Shown here: positions 39,689-47,936 of the stretch, in pieces
Numbering within the stretch: position 1 is the stretch's first letter
Layout: every line of letters starts with the position of its first letter
From: Phycisphaerales bacterium
Lineage (GTDB): Bacteria; Planctomycetota; Phycisphaerae; Phycisphaerales; UBA1924
Reading direction: 5' to 3'
Length of the DNA: 64,000 bases
Assembly: GCA_007693785.1 (NCBI GenBank)
Contig: RECY01000035.1
Span: 1-64,000, forward strand
Notes under the pieces: generated by a model
Seen by the model: the letters and a program-made list of their open reading frames with translations, nothing else
Told to the model about the DNA's origin: nothing
Database searches by the model: none
Program-made: the position numbers and the translations under genes

Positions 39689-40438
39689 TCAGGCGCGACG
39701 CCGACGGACGCCCGCCAGGCCGGCGAGCGCGAGCACCGCGCCCACGCCCGGCGCGGGCACGATGACGTTCTGCACGTAGTCGCGCACGAAGCCGAGCTCG
39801 CCCTCGGTGCTGTTGAGCCCGAAGACCAACCAGAAGGGCTTCGAGTCGCCGTAGGTCACGTCGTTGCCCGCGCCCGGCTCGTAGTAGAGCTCGAGGTTGA
39901 GCAGGAAGACGCCGTCGGCGGGGTTGGCGCTGCCGGCGCCGCTGAGCTGGAAGGTGTGGTGGATGTGGTGACGCCCCCATTGCCCGGAGTTGGTCGGGTG
40001 GCTGGTCTCGTCACGGACGTTGGTCGCGAAGCCGGGGACGAAGCCGCTGTCGGTCGTCGCCGACTGGATGAACCCGCCGAAGATCGGATCGGTGCCGAAG
40101 CCGATGGTCATGGTCTCGTCGGCGGCGTCGAAGCGCTCGGTCGCGGGGTTCCAGACCTTGAGGGTGTCGACGATGTTGAAGCCGATCGCGCCGGGGGTGG
40201 CGAAGGTGCCGCCGGGGCTGTTGGTGCCGGGGTCGGGGCGGAAGAAGGTGGCGGGGTCGATGGTCTGGACGAAGACGCGGGACTCGCCCAGGTAGCCGAC
40301 GCCGGACTGCCACGCCTGGGTGGAGAGGTTGCCGTTGACCACGTCGATGCCGATGTGGGAGTTGATGACGCTGGCGGACGCGCCGGCGCTGGCGGCGGCG
40401 ACGACCATCGCCGCGGTGGTGAGCTTGGAAATCTGCAT
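39689..40438 (-). CDS. Exported protein with PAPG-type PEP-CTERM tail
   Basis: A 249-residue protein from ATG 40438, with AGGAG about 9 bases upstream. A signal peptide (MQISKLTTAAMVVAAASAGASA) leads to a body with QWGRHHIHHTFQLSG, a His cluster that could bind metal, and LNLELYYEPGAGNDVTYGDSKPFWLVFG. The tail is IVPAPGVGAVLALAGLAGVRRRRA, a variant of the PEP-CTERM signal. No enzyme family recognised. It shares VYGDS/VTYGDS wording with its neighbour at 40518, so the two may be distant relatives. Confidence 0.82.
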   Translation of the reverse strand: MQISKLTTAAMVVAAASAGASASVINSHIGIDVVNGNLSTQAWQSGVGYLGESRVFVQTIDPATFFRPDPGTNSPGGTFATPGAIGFNIVDTLKVWNPATERFDAADETMTIGFGTDPIFGGFIQSATTDSGFVPGFATNVRDETSHPTNSGQWGRHHIHHTFQLSGAGSANPADGVFLLNLELYYEPGAGNDVTYGDSKPFWLVFGLNSTEGELGFVRDYVQNVIVPAPGVGAVLALAGLAGVRRRRA

Positions 40439-40517
40439 GAAATCGTTCTCCTCTGGAACCATACCCGGGCCTTGCGAGCCCGAACGTGTCGTGACTGCCC
40501 GGCGACGATCGCCGGAT

Positions 40518-41132
40518 TCAGAACCGGCGCCGACGCGTAGCCACGAGGCCCGCGAGCGCGATCAGGCCGCTTGTGCCGGGCGAGGGGATCGCGAACACGG
40601 CGCTGTAGACCTCGCTGTCGCCGTACACCTCGTTCAGATCGATGACCTGGAAGCTGACGCCGAACTCGAGGGTCGAGCCGTCCCAGTCGTTGACGTCCAC
40701 GGTCCAGAAGGGGTGGTCGTCAAAGTTCGGGACGCCGAGCGTGAAGAACTCGCCCGGGTTGACGTACCCGACGGGCTCGCCGCTGATCGGGTTGAACCCG
40801 AGCGGGTCGACCACGCGGAAGCCGGGGTCGACCGAGACGATGCGGATCGCGATGTTCGCCTGCCCGAGGCTTGAGGGCCCGGCGAGCGCGAAGAAGTCCT
40901 CGTCCGCCTCGTCCTCGACGATGTTGGCGAAGCCGGGATCGTCCGAGATCCAGCCCGTGAAGCCGGCAGTGCTCACGAAGCTCAGGGGCGCGATCTCGTC
41001 GAAGTTGAACTCGACCGCGAGGTTCCCGGTGGAGCCGGTAAAACCGATCGCGAAGTCGTCTTCAAGATCCGCGAACGCAGCCGGGGCGGCGGCAAGTGCC
41101 GCGCCGGCGACAAGGATGGCGATGGTGCGCAT
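40518..41132 (-). CDS. Exported protein with PSPG-type PEP-CTERM tail
   Basis: A 204-residue protein from ATG 41132 with GAGAGG upstream. The signal peptide is MRTIAILVAGAALAAAPAAFA, and the tail IPSPGTSGLIALAGLVATRRRRF. The body (WTVDVNDWDGSTLEFGVSFQVID, DEADEDFFALAGPSS) is acidic and predicted beta-rich. A TGATAAT...ATTCTCA palindrome lies about 100 bases upstream and may regulate it. Its 3' end is 79 bases before the next sorting-tail gene in the same direction, so they may be co-transcribed. Confidence 0.8.
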   Translation of the reverse strand: MRTIAILVAGAALAAAPAAFADLEDDFAIGFTGSTGNLAVEFNFDEIAPLSFVSTAGFTGWISDDPGFANIVEDEADEDFFALAGPSSLGQANIAIRIVSVDPGFRVVDPLGFNPISGEPVGYVNPGEFFTLGVPNFDDHPFWTVDVNDWDGSTLEFGVSFQVIDLNEVYGDSEVYSAVFAIPSPGTSGLIALAGLVATRRRRF

Positions 41133-41234
41133 GTTCGGTGCCTCTCTCGCAATGCCGACCTGCACGCCGCCCGGGGCACACCCCGCGGGCGTGCCTCACC
41201 CGAGGCGACACGTCGACCGGCCTTTAGACGCTAA

Positions 41235-41250
41235 TGATAATGCATTCTCA
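41235..41250. promoter_or_regulatory. Possible Fur-like operator
   Basis: TGATAATGCATTCTCA is a 16-bp near palindrome (TGATAAT facing ATTCTCA, one mismatch) inside a short AT-rich island, and is preceded by TAA, giving TAATGATAAT as in Fur boxes. It lies between the divergent genes starting at 41132 and 41407. The two-base centre differs from the standard single base, so the call is tentative. Confidence 0.3.
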
Positions 41251-41406
41251 AATAGAGTCCAGCGCGGGGTCCGCCTTTCTTGCGATTTCACGCCGCCTTT
41301 GCGCAGGCCCCGCGCTCGCCCCCCCCCACGCACACTGAGTGAAGACCGTCGAGGCTTTATGCTGCAGTCGCGACCGCGATCCACGCACCCCCAAGGAGCA
41401 CCACCC

Positions 41407-42132
41407 ATGCCCGCCCGCGTCTTCGGCCCGGACCGCATCCCGACCGTCGACCCGCGCGCCGCCCCGCCGACGGGCCCCAATGCGGATCCAGAGCGCGACC
41501 CGCGCCTGCGAGTTGAGCTCCACCCCGGCGAACGCCTCGTCTGGGCGGGCTACCCCGTCCGCACGCCGATGGGCGGGCCGCGCCTCATCGCCCGAGCCGG
41601 CGGCGTCTTCTTCGCGCTCTTCAGCCTGCTTTGGATCGGCATGGCGCTCGGGATCGGCGTCTTCGCCTCCAGCCCGGGCCCCGGCTCCGGGGCGGGCTCC
41701 GGCGCGGGCGGCTTCGCGATCGTCGCCTTCATCGCCTCCGCGATGGGGCTCGTCCCGCTCGCGATCGGCGTCGGGCTCGTCGTCGGCAGCTCCAAAAAAC
41801 GCTGGGCGCCCCACCGCTTCCTCTACGCCCTCACCACCGACCGCTGCATCATCTGGACCCCCACCCCGCTCGGCTCGGCGACCGTCGTCAGCCTCACCCC
41901 CGACCAGCTCCGAAACCTCCAGCGACACGAACGCGCCGACGCCACGGGCGACCTCATCCTCGCCCGAGAGCTCCGGGCCGCGCACACCAACCCCGCCGCG
42001 TCGGGGCAGGTCGGGCCGATGAGCCACGTGACAGAGACGGCCCACGCCTTCCTCAGCGTCGCCGAAGTCGCCAAGGTCGAACGACTCGTCCGCGAGACGT
42101 TCGACCTGGGCACCCCGGTCCGCGAGTTCTAA
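41407..42132 (+). CDS. Two-helix membrane protein with bacterial PH-like domain
   Basis: A 241-residue protein from ATG 41407 with AAGGAG upstream. The N-terminal part contains HPGERLVWAGYPV, typical of the segment preceding bPH domains. Two membrane helices follow (AGGVFFALFSLLWIGMALGI and GFAIVAFIASAMGLVPLAIG, with a Gly-rich loop between), then HRFLYALTTDRCIIWTP, the bPH-like strand pair 'lT-x-R'. These features suggest a membrane protein related to YdbT/bPH2 proteins. Function unknown. Confidence 0.65.
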   Translation: MPARVFGPDRIPTVDPRAAPPTGPNADPERDPRLRVELHPGERLVWAGYPVRTPMGGPRLIARAGGVFFALFSLLWIGMALGIGVFASSPGPGSGAGSGAGGFAIVAFIASAMGLVPLAIGVGLVVGSSKKRWAPHRFLYALTTDRCIIWTPTPLGSATVVSLTPDQLRNLQRHERADATGDLILARELRAAHTNPAASGQVGPMSHVTETAHAFLSVAEVAKVERLVRETFDLGTPVREF

Positions 42133-42139
42133 GCGACGC

Positions 42140-42706
42140 TCAGCCGACGAACTTCTGCACCAGCTCCGCGACGCGGTGCCCGAACTTCTCGGCCGTCTCG
42201 CGGTCGCCCGTGCTCGGCGCGTCATCCGGGCCCTTGCCCTGGTCGGACTGCGTCCCGACGCCGAGGTAGAATCCGCCGCGGTTGAGGTTCTCCGGCTCGC
42301 GCCCGTTGCTGAGGATCCCGGGCGAGATCCAGACCATCCCGTGCTGAGCCGCGAAGCGGACGAGGTCCTCCAGCGTCCCGTTCTTGTCGCCCGCGAGCGA
42401 GCCGGAGTTGGTGAACCCCGCGGCGAACTTCCCGTTCCACGCCTGCTTCGCCCAGCGCCCGCTCGTCGCCTCGAGGAACTTCTTCAGCCCGGCCGAGACC
42501 GAGCCCATGTACGTCGGGCAGCCGAACACAATCCCGTCGGCCGCGTCCAGCACGCCCCACCCGGCGTGCTTCTCGTCCGCCAGGTCGTCGGCCGAGATCA
42601 GCTCCACCTCGACGCCCGACACGCCCTTCGCCCCCTTGACCACGTGCTCCGCCACGGCCTTGGTGTGCCCGTACCCGGTGTGGTACACGATCGCGATCTT
42701 CGACAT
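42140..42706 (-). CDS. Flavodoxin-like NAD(P)H-quinone oxidoreductase / FMN protein
   Basis: A 188-residue protein from ATG 42706. The FMN phosphate loop is IVYHTGYGHTKAVAEHV, and the flavin-contact loops are FGCPTYMGSVSAGLKKFLEA and FTNSGSLAGDKNGTL. Together these resemble WrbA/flavodoxin family proteins, including the extra loop (NRGGFYLGVGTQSDQG) near the C-terminus. It is likely a soluble reductase of quinones or other electron acceptors. The gene is divergent from the cysteine-rich operon with the AG repeat between them. Confidence 0.85.
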   Translation of the reverse strand: MSKIAIVYHTGYGHTKAVAEHVVKGAKGVSGVEVELISADDLADEKHAGWGVLDAADGIVFGCPTYMGSVSAGLKKFLEATSGRWAKQAWNGKFAAGFTNSGSLAGDKNGTLEDLVRFAAQHGMVWISPGILSNGREPENLNRGGFYLGVGTQSDQGKGPDDAPSTGDRETAEKFGHRVAELVQKFVG

Positions 42707-42778
42707 TAGGGTTTTCCTTTGATAGAATGTCATTCATTACGTTGCTTAAAATTCTGCACACAATAACCGATTTATTGC

Positions 42779-42832
<54 letters not shown>

Positions 42833-42853
42833 TGAAGCGAAAGGAGATTCGCA

Positions 42854-43114
42854 ATGATACGAATCACAGATGTGCTTGCAGGGCTTGCCGCGCTGACCGC
42901 GTTCGCCACGATCACTGCCGCCAGTATGGGCGGTCTCGCGGACGAGACCAACAACCCCGGGGGGGATCCAGCCTACGTGACCACCTGCACCATGCCATGC
43001 ACCGGGCAATTGAACTGCGCCAGCAACAAGAAAGCGTGCTGCAACAGACGAGCTCGAACATGCAGCTGCCAGACGACCACCGATTGCGACGACTCGAACA
43101 AAGCCTGGCTCTAA
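42854..43114 (+). CDS. Small exported cysteine-rich peptide
   Basis: An 86-residue product from ATG 42854, with AAGGAG at 42841-42846. A hydrophobic N-terminus (MIRITDVLAGLAALTAFATI) acts as signal or anchor; the mature half has eight cysteines in 36 residues (pattern C-x3-C-x5-C-x6-CC-x6-C-x-C-x6-C). It ends in NKAWL. Such spacing implies several disulfides. No toxin, bacteriocin or metallothionein family was recognised. It heads a likely operon with the anchored protein at 43171 and the MauE-like protein at 44046. A MauE-like neighbour suggests that disulfide formation in this peptide may be the operon's purpose; that is inference. Confidence 0.7.
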   Translation: MIRITDVLAGLAALTAFATITAASMGGLADETNNPGGDPAYVTTCTMPCTGQLNCASNKKACCNRRARTCSCQTTTDCDDSNKAWL

Positions 43115-43170
43115 ACCCACCTCGCGTCACGCTCGTCCAGTCGGCGGGCGTGACGATTCGGACCGCGTGC

Positions 43171-44046
43171 ATGCACACACAAGCCATAAAAATTGTTGTA
43201 CTCTCATGCCTGACTTTAGGCGCAATCGGCTTTTTCCTCTTTCGCGCCTCGGTGATCCCACTCCCCGACAACGCGGGGGTTGTTGATGAGCGGGCCAGGT
43301 CCGATGCCCGGCGAGCCCTTGCGAACGCGCCCGGCGAGCCGATCCGGCAAGCCTTCGAAGTGTTTTCCGGGTTCGAGGCGGCCGGCGACCTCGCCAACCA
43401 CGGGGTCCTTACGCCAGCCCGGACGACCAGCGGTGACCAGAACGCCCTGCCCGCACCCGTGCAAGCCGTGGCGGACTTGATCATCGCGCGGTGGGGTGCC
43501 GAGACCGATCACGCCGCGTATTCGCGCTGGCGGGTCGCGAGTGGCTACCTTGAATACACGATCCCGGAGATGCTGGATCGCCAGGCCCTGAGCTACTGGG
43601 TCGACGAGACCCCGGGCGCACCCGCCGCGATCGAGCGCGGGGACCTTGCCGCGCTCCGAGAAACCTTCTGGCGAAATCGTCCGTCTGGCTCCGAGCCCGT
43701 CTACCCGACCGGGATCGTCCGAGCCAAAGGCGCCGTGGTCGTCGCGGCCGAGCCGGAGCGGATCATGCACGGCTACCCGACGCTCACCAACACCACACTG
43801 ACTTCGCATTTCTGGCACGGCGACCCCGAAAACGTCGCGTTCCGCCCATGTTGGAAACCACCCGAGCCCCAGGCACGCACGCCGCAAGCGGTCGCGACCG
43901 TCGGCTTCGTCGCTCGCTGGAGCGATCGGCGCGTCCGTCCCGTCATCGCGGTCGTGGTGCAGGACCCGAGAACCACCCGCTGGTACGTGGAATCGCTCTC
44001 GGTCGGGAACGATCGCCCCGGTACCGCGTTTGACTGGGAGTTCTGA
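43171..44046 (+). CDS. Membrane-anchored protein of unknown function
   Basis: A 291-residue protein from ATG 43171. A single N-terminal helix (AIKIVVLSCLTLGAIGFFLF) anchors a large extracytoplasmic domain with IIARWGAETDHAAYSRWRVA, DRQALSYWVDETPG and SHFWHGDPENVAFRPCWKPP. No family recognised. The same frame is open upstream through the AG repeat to an ATG at 42727, but that part reads as unrelated shadow. Its stop shares the A of the next gene's ATG (TGATG), so it is coupled to the MauE-like gene. Confidence 0.7.
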   Translation: MHTQAIKIVVLSCLTLGAIGFFLFRASVIPLPDNAGVVDERARSDARRALANAPGEPIRQAFEVFSGFEAAGDLANHGVLTPARTTSGDQNALPAPVQAVADLIIARWGAETDHAAYSRWRVASGYLEYTIPEMLDRQALSYWVDETPGAPAAIERGDLAALRETFWRNRPSGSEPVYPTGIVRAKGAVVVAAEPERIMHGYPTLTNTTLTSHFWHGDPENVAFRPCWKPPEPQARTPQAVATVGFVARWSDRRVRPVIAVVVQDPRTTRWYVESLSVGNDRPGTAFDWEF

Positions 44047-44912
44047 TGACTTCCGAGCCGCTCCCATCCTTACCCGTCGCGGATCGCACGCGAAGATGGC
44101 CCGCCGGGCTTTCCATCGGTGTCATCGTGCCGACCATCATCGGCGCTGTCATCCTGATCGCAGCCCTCAGCAAGCTGGCCGATCCCTCGCCCATCCGCGT
44201 CAGCTCCGCCTATTTCCTCCAGCGCGCACACATCAATAGCCAATGGCTCGCGGACCTCGCCGCTGCGATCCTCGTTGGGAGCGAGCTCGCCGTCGGGCTC
44301 ATGCTCATCGCTTCCCGGGCCCCGATCGGGCGGTGGCTCGGCGTCGGGCTCCTCGGGGCGCTCACGATCGCCCTTGTGCTGATGCTGCCCGATGACGAAG
44401 CGCCCGCCTGCGGCTGCCTCGGCGTCGTGAAGCCCGCGGACTCTTGGCCGTACGCCGAAGCGCTGGGCATCGCTCGGAACGTCGCGATGATCTATCTGCT
44501 GATCTGGTCCGCCTCGCGACGCTTCCTGCAACCGGGCATCGGTGCCACTCGGCCCGCACCCCGATCGCCCCGCGGGGGGTTCACAATCACCGAGTTGCTC
44601 GTCAGCATCGCGATCATCGCGATCCTGCTGGGGCTCTTCCTCCCCTCGCTCCGCGGCGCACGCGAGAGCGCCCGGACCTCGGCCGACCTCGCACGACTCC
44701 GCGATTTCGGCGTCGCCGTCACCGTGTACGCCAACACCCACGACGACCGCATCCCCTACGCGATGATCCCGGGCGACCCCACTTCCCGACCCCAGATTCC
44801 CGGCCCGAATACCAACTGGCAGGGGCACCTGCGCGACCATGCCCTCTACTCGCCCTCGCTGCTCGGCGAGGATCAGGTCCTCCCCCAGGCCTACCGCTTG
44901 AGACCGGAATAA
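44046..44912 (+). CDS. MauE-like membrane protein fused to a pseudopilin domain, ended by an in-frame TAA
   Basis: A 288-residue product. Residues 1-160 have four membrane helices and the CGCLG motif (residues 122-126) of DoxX/MauE-like proteins, which work with disulfide-bond formation in methylamine dehydrogenase maturation. Residues 170-205 are a prepilin signal: RGG followed by FTITELLVSIAIIAILLG, cleavable after Gly 178. Finding both in one chain is unusual. After the pseudopilin neck (RDFGVAVTVYANTHDDRIP) the frame stops at TAA 44910-44912, yet coding-like sequence continues in the same frame to 45263. The gene may be recently inactivated or read through. Confidence 0.72.
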   Translation: MTSEPLPSLPVADRTRRWPAGLSIGVIVPTIIGAVILIAALSKLADPSPIRVSSAYFLQRAHINSQWLADLAAAILVGSELAVGLMLIASRAPIGRWLGVGLLGALTIALVLMLPDDEAPACGCLGVVKPADSWPYAEALGIARNVAMIYLLIWSASRRFLQPGIGATRPAPRSPRGGFTITELLVSIAIIAILLGLFLPSLRGARESARTSADLARLRDFGVAVTVYANTHDDRIPYAMIPGDPTSRPQIPGPNTNWQGHLRDHALYSPSLLGEDQVLPQAYRLRPE

Positions 44913-45263
44913 GCCGAGCCCGCGTTCGCCTCCCGCATCGGGCTCACAGCGACATCCGCCACGGACGCCGCCTGGTGGCGAGGCCCCACGCCACCCAACG
45001 ACCCGGCCCTCTTCCGCGGGCAGCGCCTCCGCGACGTTCGTTTCCCATCGCAGAAGGGCGTGGCGCTCGATCTCGTCGCCGGCATCATGAGCCGAGAACG
45101 CACCGGCGACAAAGTCACGTTTGCGCTGGCTGCGATGTTCGACGGAGCCGCGACCTCGTTCGACTTTGAACAATTCCCAGCCGAGCGTATCGCACCCCGA
45201 CCCACCTCCGCACATTTCCCCATCCTCAACACCGTGGACGGTCTCGCTGGACGCGATTTTTGA
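44913..45263 (+). pseudogene. In-frame 3' remainder of the MauE-pseudopilin gene
   Basis: Reading on from the TAA in the same frame gives AEPAFASRIGLTATSATDAAWW, then NDPALFRGQRLRDVRFPSQK and FPILNTVDGLAGRDF, ending at TGA 45263. It completes a pseudopilin C-terminal domain, and RDVRFPSQKGVALD looks like the expected continuation. No start codon with ribosome site is visible near 44913. A single T-to-C or similar change at the TAA would restore a 405-residue protein. Sequencing error is also possible. Confidence 0.65.
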
Positions 45264-45282
45264 TCACGGCTTGGCGACGCCC

Positions 45283-46266
45283 TCAGCTCAGCCCCATCGC
45301 CGCCATCATCGCCTGGCCCATGTCGCCCGGGGTCTCGGCGATGGTGCACCCGGCCGAGCGCAGGGCGTCGATCTTGCTCTCGGCCGTGCCTTCGCCGCCG
45401 GAGATAATCGCCCCGGCGTGCCCCATCCGCTTGCCGGGCGGGGCCGTCCGACCCGCGATGAACGCCGCCACCGGCTTCTTCACGTTCGCCTTGATGTACG
45501 AAGCCGCGGCCTCCTCGTCGCTCCCGCCGATCTCCCCGATCATCAGAATCCCGTCCGTGTCCGGGTCGTTCTCAAACAACTCCAGACAACCGACGTGGTC
45601 GAGCCCGCGGACCGGGTCGCCCCCGATGCCGATGCACGTGCTCTGCGCGAGGCCGAGGTTCGACGTCTGCCAGACGGCCTCGTACGTCAGCGTCCCGCTC
45701 CGGCTCACGATGCCGACGGCCTTGCCCGTCGTGCACTTCGCCTCGCTCCGGTGCGTGTGGATGTAGCCCGGCATGATCCCGATCTTGCACCCGCCCCGCG
45801 TGTAGGGGTCATCGCCCGACGCGCCCGAGCCCGTCTTCGGCCCCGGCGTGATCACGCCCGGACAGTTCGGGCCCACCAGCACGATCGGCGCGTGCCCCGC
45901 CAGCCGGCGCGCGTTGTTCATCTCGTCCAAAACCGCACGCACGCGGACCATGTCCTGCACCGGCACGCCCTCGGTGATCGCGCAGATCAGCCGGATCCCC
46001 GCGTCGGCCGCCTCGAGGATCGCGTCGCCCGCGAACGGCGGGGGGACGAAGATCATTGTCGCGTCCGGGGCCGCCTCCTCGACGGCCTGCTTCACCGAGT
46101 CGAAGATCGGCAGCCCGTTGGCGTCCTTGGTGCCGCCCTTGCCGGGGGTGACGCCCCCGACCATGCGGGTGCCGTAGCGGTGGCACCCCTTGGTGTGGAC
46201 CGCGCCGAAGGCGCCGGTGATGCCCTGGCAGATGACCTTGGTATCGGGTTGAACGAGGACAGCCAT
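45283..46266 (-). CDS. sucD: Succinyl-CoA synthetase alpha subunit
   Basis: A 327-residue protein from ATG 46266. The CoA-binding start is [17 protein letters not shown], and the phospho-His is in [29 protein letters not shown] and [10 protein letters not shown] match the family. It is longer than the usual 290: about 17 residues ([17 protein letters not shown], residues 143-159) and about 9 more after the second block are inserted near the nucleotide-site loop. It forms succinate or succinyl-CoA with substrate-level phosphorylation in the TCA cycle. The beta subunit gene is not adjacent; a REPIN-like element lies upstream. Confidence 0.93.
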   Translation of the reverse strand: MAVLVQPDTKVICQGITGAFGAVHTKGCHRYGTRMVGGVTPGKGGTKDANGLPIFDSVKQAVEEAAPDATMIFVPPPFAGDAILEAADAGIRLICAITEGVPVQDMVRVRAVLDEMNNARRLAGHAPIVLVGPNCPGVITPGPKTGSGASGDDPYTRGGCKIGIMPGYIHTHRSEAKCTTGKAVGIVSRSGTLTYEAVWQTSNLGLAQSTCIGIGGDPVRGLDHVGCLELFENDPDTDGILMIGEIGGSDEEAAASYIKANVKKPVAAFIAGRTAPPGKRMGHAGAIISGGEGTAESKIDALRSAGCTIAETPGDMGQAMMAAMGLS

Positions 46267-46382
46267 GGGTGGCCCCTTCATGCAGCGGGGTTCAGAGAGA
46301 AGCCCGCCGGGGCGGACCGGGCGGACAAGGGCAGGATGGTAGTGCGGGGGCGCCAGCCGAGCCGGGTGCCGGAAATCAGCGA

Positions 46383-46510
46383 TGTGCCACTGACCTTGTC
46401 TGCAAGGTCAGTGCTCCGGGCCGCCTCCAAACCCTTCATGTCGCTCCCATCGATACCTGGAAGAGAAGAAGATCCGGAGCACTGACCTCTCGGAAGAGGT
46501 CAGTGGCACA
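46383..46510. repeat. REPIN-like palindrome R2
   Basis: The ends are TGTGCCAC (46383-46390) and GTGGCACA (46503-46510). The left arm folds as ACTGACCTTG...CAAGGTCAGT and the right as ACTGACCTCT...AGAGGTCAGT. Between them is a 50-60-base spacer with CCGGGCCGCCTCCA, which also occurs in copy R3. It occupies the gap between kbl and sucD (both minus). There is no T-tract, so a simple terminator is unlikely. Confidence 0.85.
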
Positions 46511-46534
46511 GCATAGCCGGACCATGCACCCGCC

Positions 46535-47848
46535 TCAGAGCTTCTTCAACGCGTCCACCAGCGTGTCGATGTGCTCGGTCGTGTGGGCGGCCGAGATCTG
46601 CACCCGCAGCCTCGCGTGCCCCTCCGGCACCACGGGATACCCGAAGCCGATCACGAAGACGCCCAGCTCCAGCAGCCGCTTGCTCATCGCGATCGCCTTC
46701 GCCGTGTCGTGCACGATGATCGGGCAGATCGCGGTCGGGCTGTCGAGCACGTCGAACCCGGCCGCCTTGATCTGCTGCCGCGCATAGGCCGTGTTGTCGC
46801 GGAGCGCGCGCACGCGCTCGGGCTCGCGGAGCAGGATCTCGATCGCCTTATTCGCGCTGCACGCGACGGTGCAGGGCAGGGCGTTGCTGAAGAGCGTCGG
46901 GCGACCGCGCTGGACGGTGAGCTCCGTCCCCCGCTTGCTCCCGGCGATGAACCCGCCGGCCCCGCCGCCGAGGGCTTTGCCGAGCGTGCCGGTGAAGAAG
47001 TCGACCTGACCGAGGGCGGGGTTGAAAGTAGAGGAAGCCCCCTCCGTCGGCTGCGCCGCCACCTCCCCCGCCGGGGCGGGGGAGGGCAGGGGCGGGCACA
47101 TGCCGAAGTGCTCGTGCGTGCCGCGTCCGGTCGGGCCCATGACGCCGTGCCCGTGGCTGTCGTCCACGACCAGCATCGCCTCGAATTCGTCGCAGAGCGT
47201 GCGGATCGCCGGGAGGTCGGCCAGGTCCCCCTCCATGCTGAAGACGCCGTCGGTCACGACCCAGACCTGCCCGGTGACGTCCGGGTTGTCCCGCGCCTGC
47301 TGGAGGCGTTCGCGGAGGTGGTTCAGGTCGTTGTGCTTGTAGACGGTCTTGTGCAGGCCCTTCTTGATGATCGCGGCGAGGCGGATGCCGTCGATGATGC
47401 ACGCGTGGTTCAGCTCGTCGCTGATGATGCAGTCGCCGGGCTCGCCGAAGGTCGGGTAGAGGCTCTCGTTCGCGGTCCAGCAGCTCACGAAGCTGTAGCT
47501 GCTCTCGGTTCCCATGTAGCGGGCGATGGTCGCTTCGAGCTGCTCGTGGCAGTCGAAGGTGCCGCAGATGAAGCGGACGCTCGCCGTCCCCGCGCCGTAC
47601 TTCCGCAGCCCCTCCACCCCGGCCTCGACCACCTCCGGGTGGTTCGCCAGCCCGAGGTAGTTGTTGGAGCAGAAGCAGAGGACGTCGTGGTCCTTGCCGT
47701 CCGCGCCCCCCTCGCCCCGCATGCGGACGACCGGGCCCATCGGCCCGAGCAGCGTGTGCAGGCGCTTGTACTGCCCGCCATCGTCCAGCGTGCGGAGCAC
47801 GTCGTCGGTGCGGACCTCGAACGGGCGAACGGCGGCGGTCGTCGGCAT
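46535..47848 (-). CDS. kbl: Glycine C-acetyltransferase with in-frame repeat insertion
   Basis: A 437-residue enzyme from ATG 47848 (GGAG about 6 bases upstream; a less likely ATG lies at 47863). It has the PLP enzyme signatures LCFCSNNYLGLANHPEV, VVDDSHGHGVMGPTGRG and FTGTLGKALGG with the PLP lysine. It splits 2-amino-3-oxobutyrate with CoA into glycine and acetyl-CoA, after threonine dehydrogenase (tdh at 60980). Between THEHFGMC and QVDFFTGT, where homologues are continuous, it carries about 29 extra residues (PPLPSPAPAGEVAAQPTEG...NPALG, residues 252-280). Two thirds of them come from a palindromic repeat also found at 49804. Confidence 0.95.
   Translation of the reverse strand: MPTTAAVRPFEVRTDDVLRTLDDGGQYKRLHTLLGPMGPVVRMRGEGGADGKDHDVLCFCSNNYLGLANHPEVVEAGVEGLRKYGAGTASVRFICGTFDCHEQLEATIARYMGTESSYSFVSCWTANESLYPTFGEPGDCIISDELNHACIIDGIRLAAIIKKGLHKTVYKHNDLNHLRERLQQARDNPDVTGQVWVVTDGVFSMEGDLADLPAIRTLCDEFEAMLVVDDSHGHGVMGPTGRGTHEHFGMCPPLPSPAPAGEVAAQPTEGASSTFNPALGQVDFFTGTLGKALGGGAGGFIAGSKRGTELTVQRGRPTLFSNALPCTVACSANKAIEILLREPERVRALRDNTAYARQQIKAAGFDVLDSPTAICPIIVHDTAKAIAMSKRLLELGVFVIGFGYPVVPEGHARLRVQISAAHTTEHIDTLVDALKKL
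47041..47095 (-). repeat. Palindromic element inserted in frame in kbl
   Basis: The centre is CCTCCCCCGCC-GG-GGCGGGGGAGG at 47062-47085, an 11-bp perfect inverted repeat. It is flanked by CCTCCGTCGGCTGCGCCGCCA, a sequence that matches the complement of 49825-49847 almost base for base. It encodes PPLPSPAPAGEVAAQPTEG within Kbl, without breaking the frame. Confidence 0.75.
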
Positions 47849-47936
47849 CACTCCACACTCCATTTCAGGGCCAATCAGACCCGCGATTGTAAAGCCCCCA
47901 CCCGCCCGGGGCGGGACCGTGGGGTAACCCGTCTAT

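Noticed and set aside
46383-46510. R2 and related palindromes as plain transcription terminators
   Set aside because: They lack T-tracts, occur as paired units with conserved ends, and share sequence between loci, unlike terminators.
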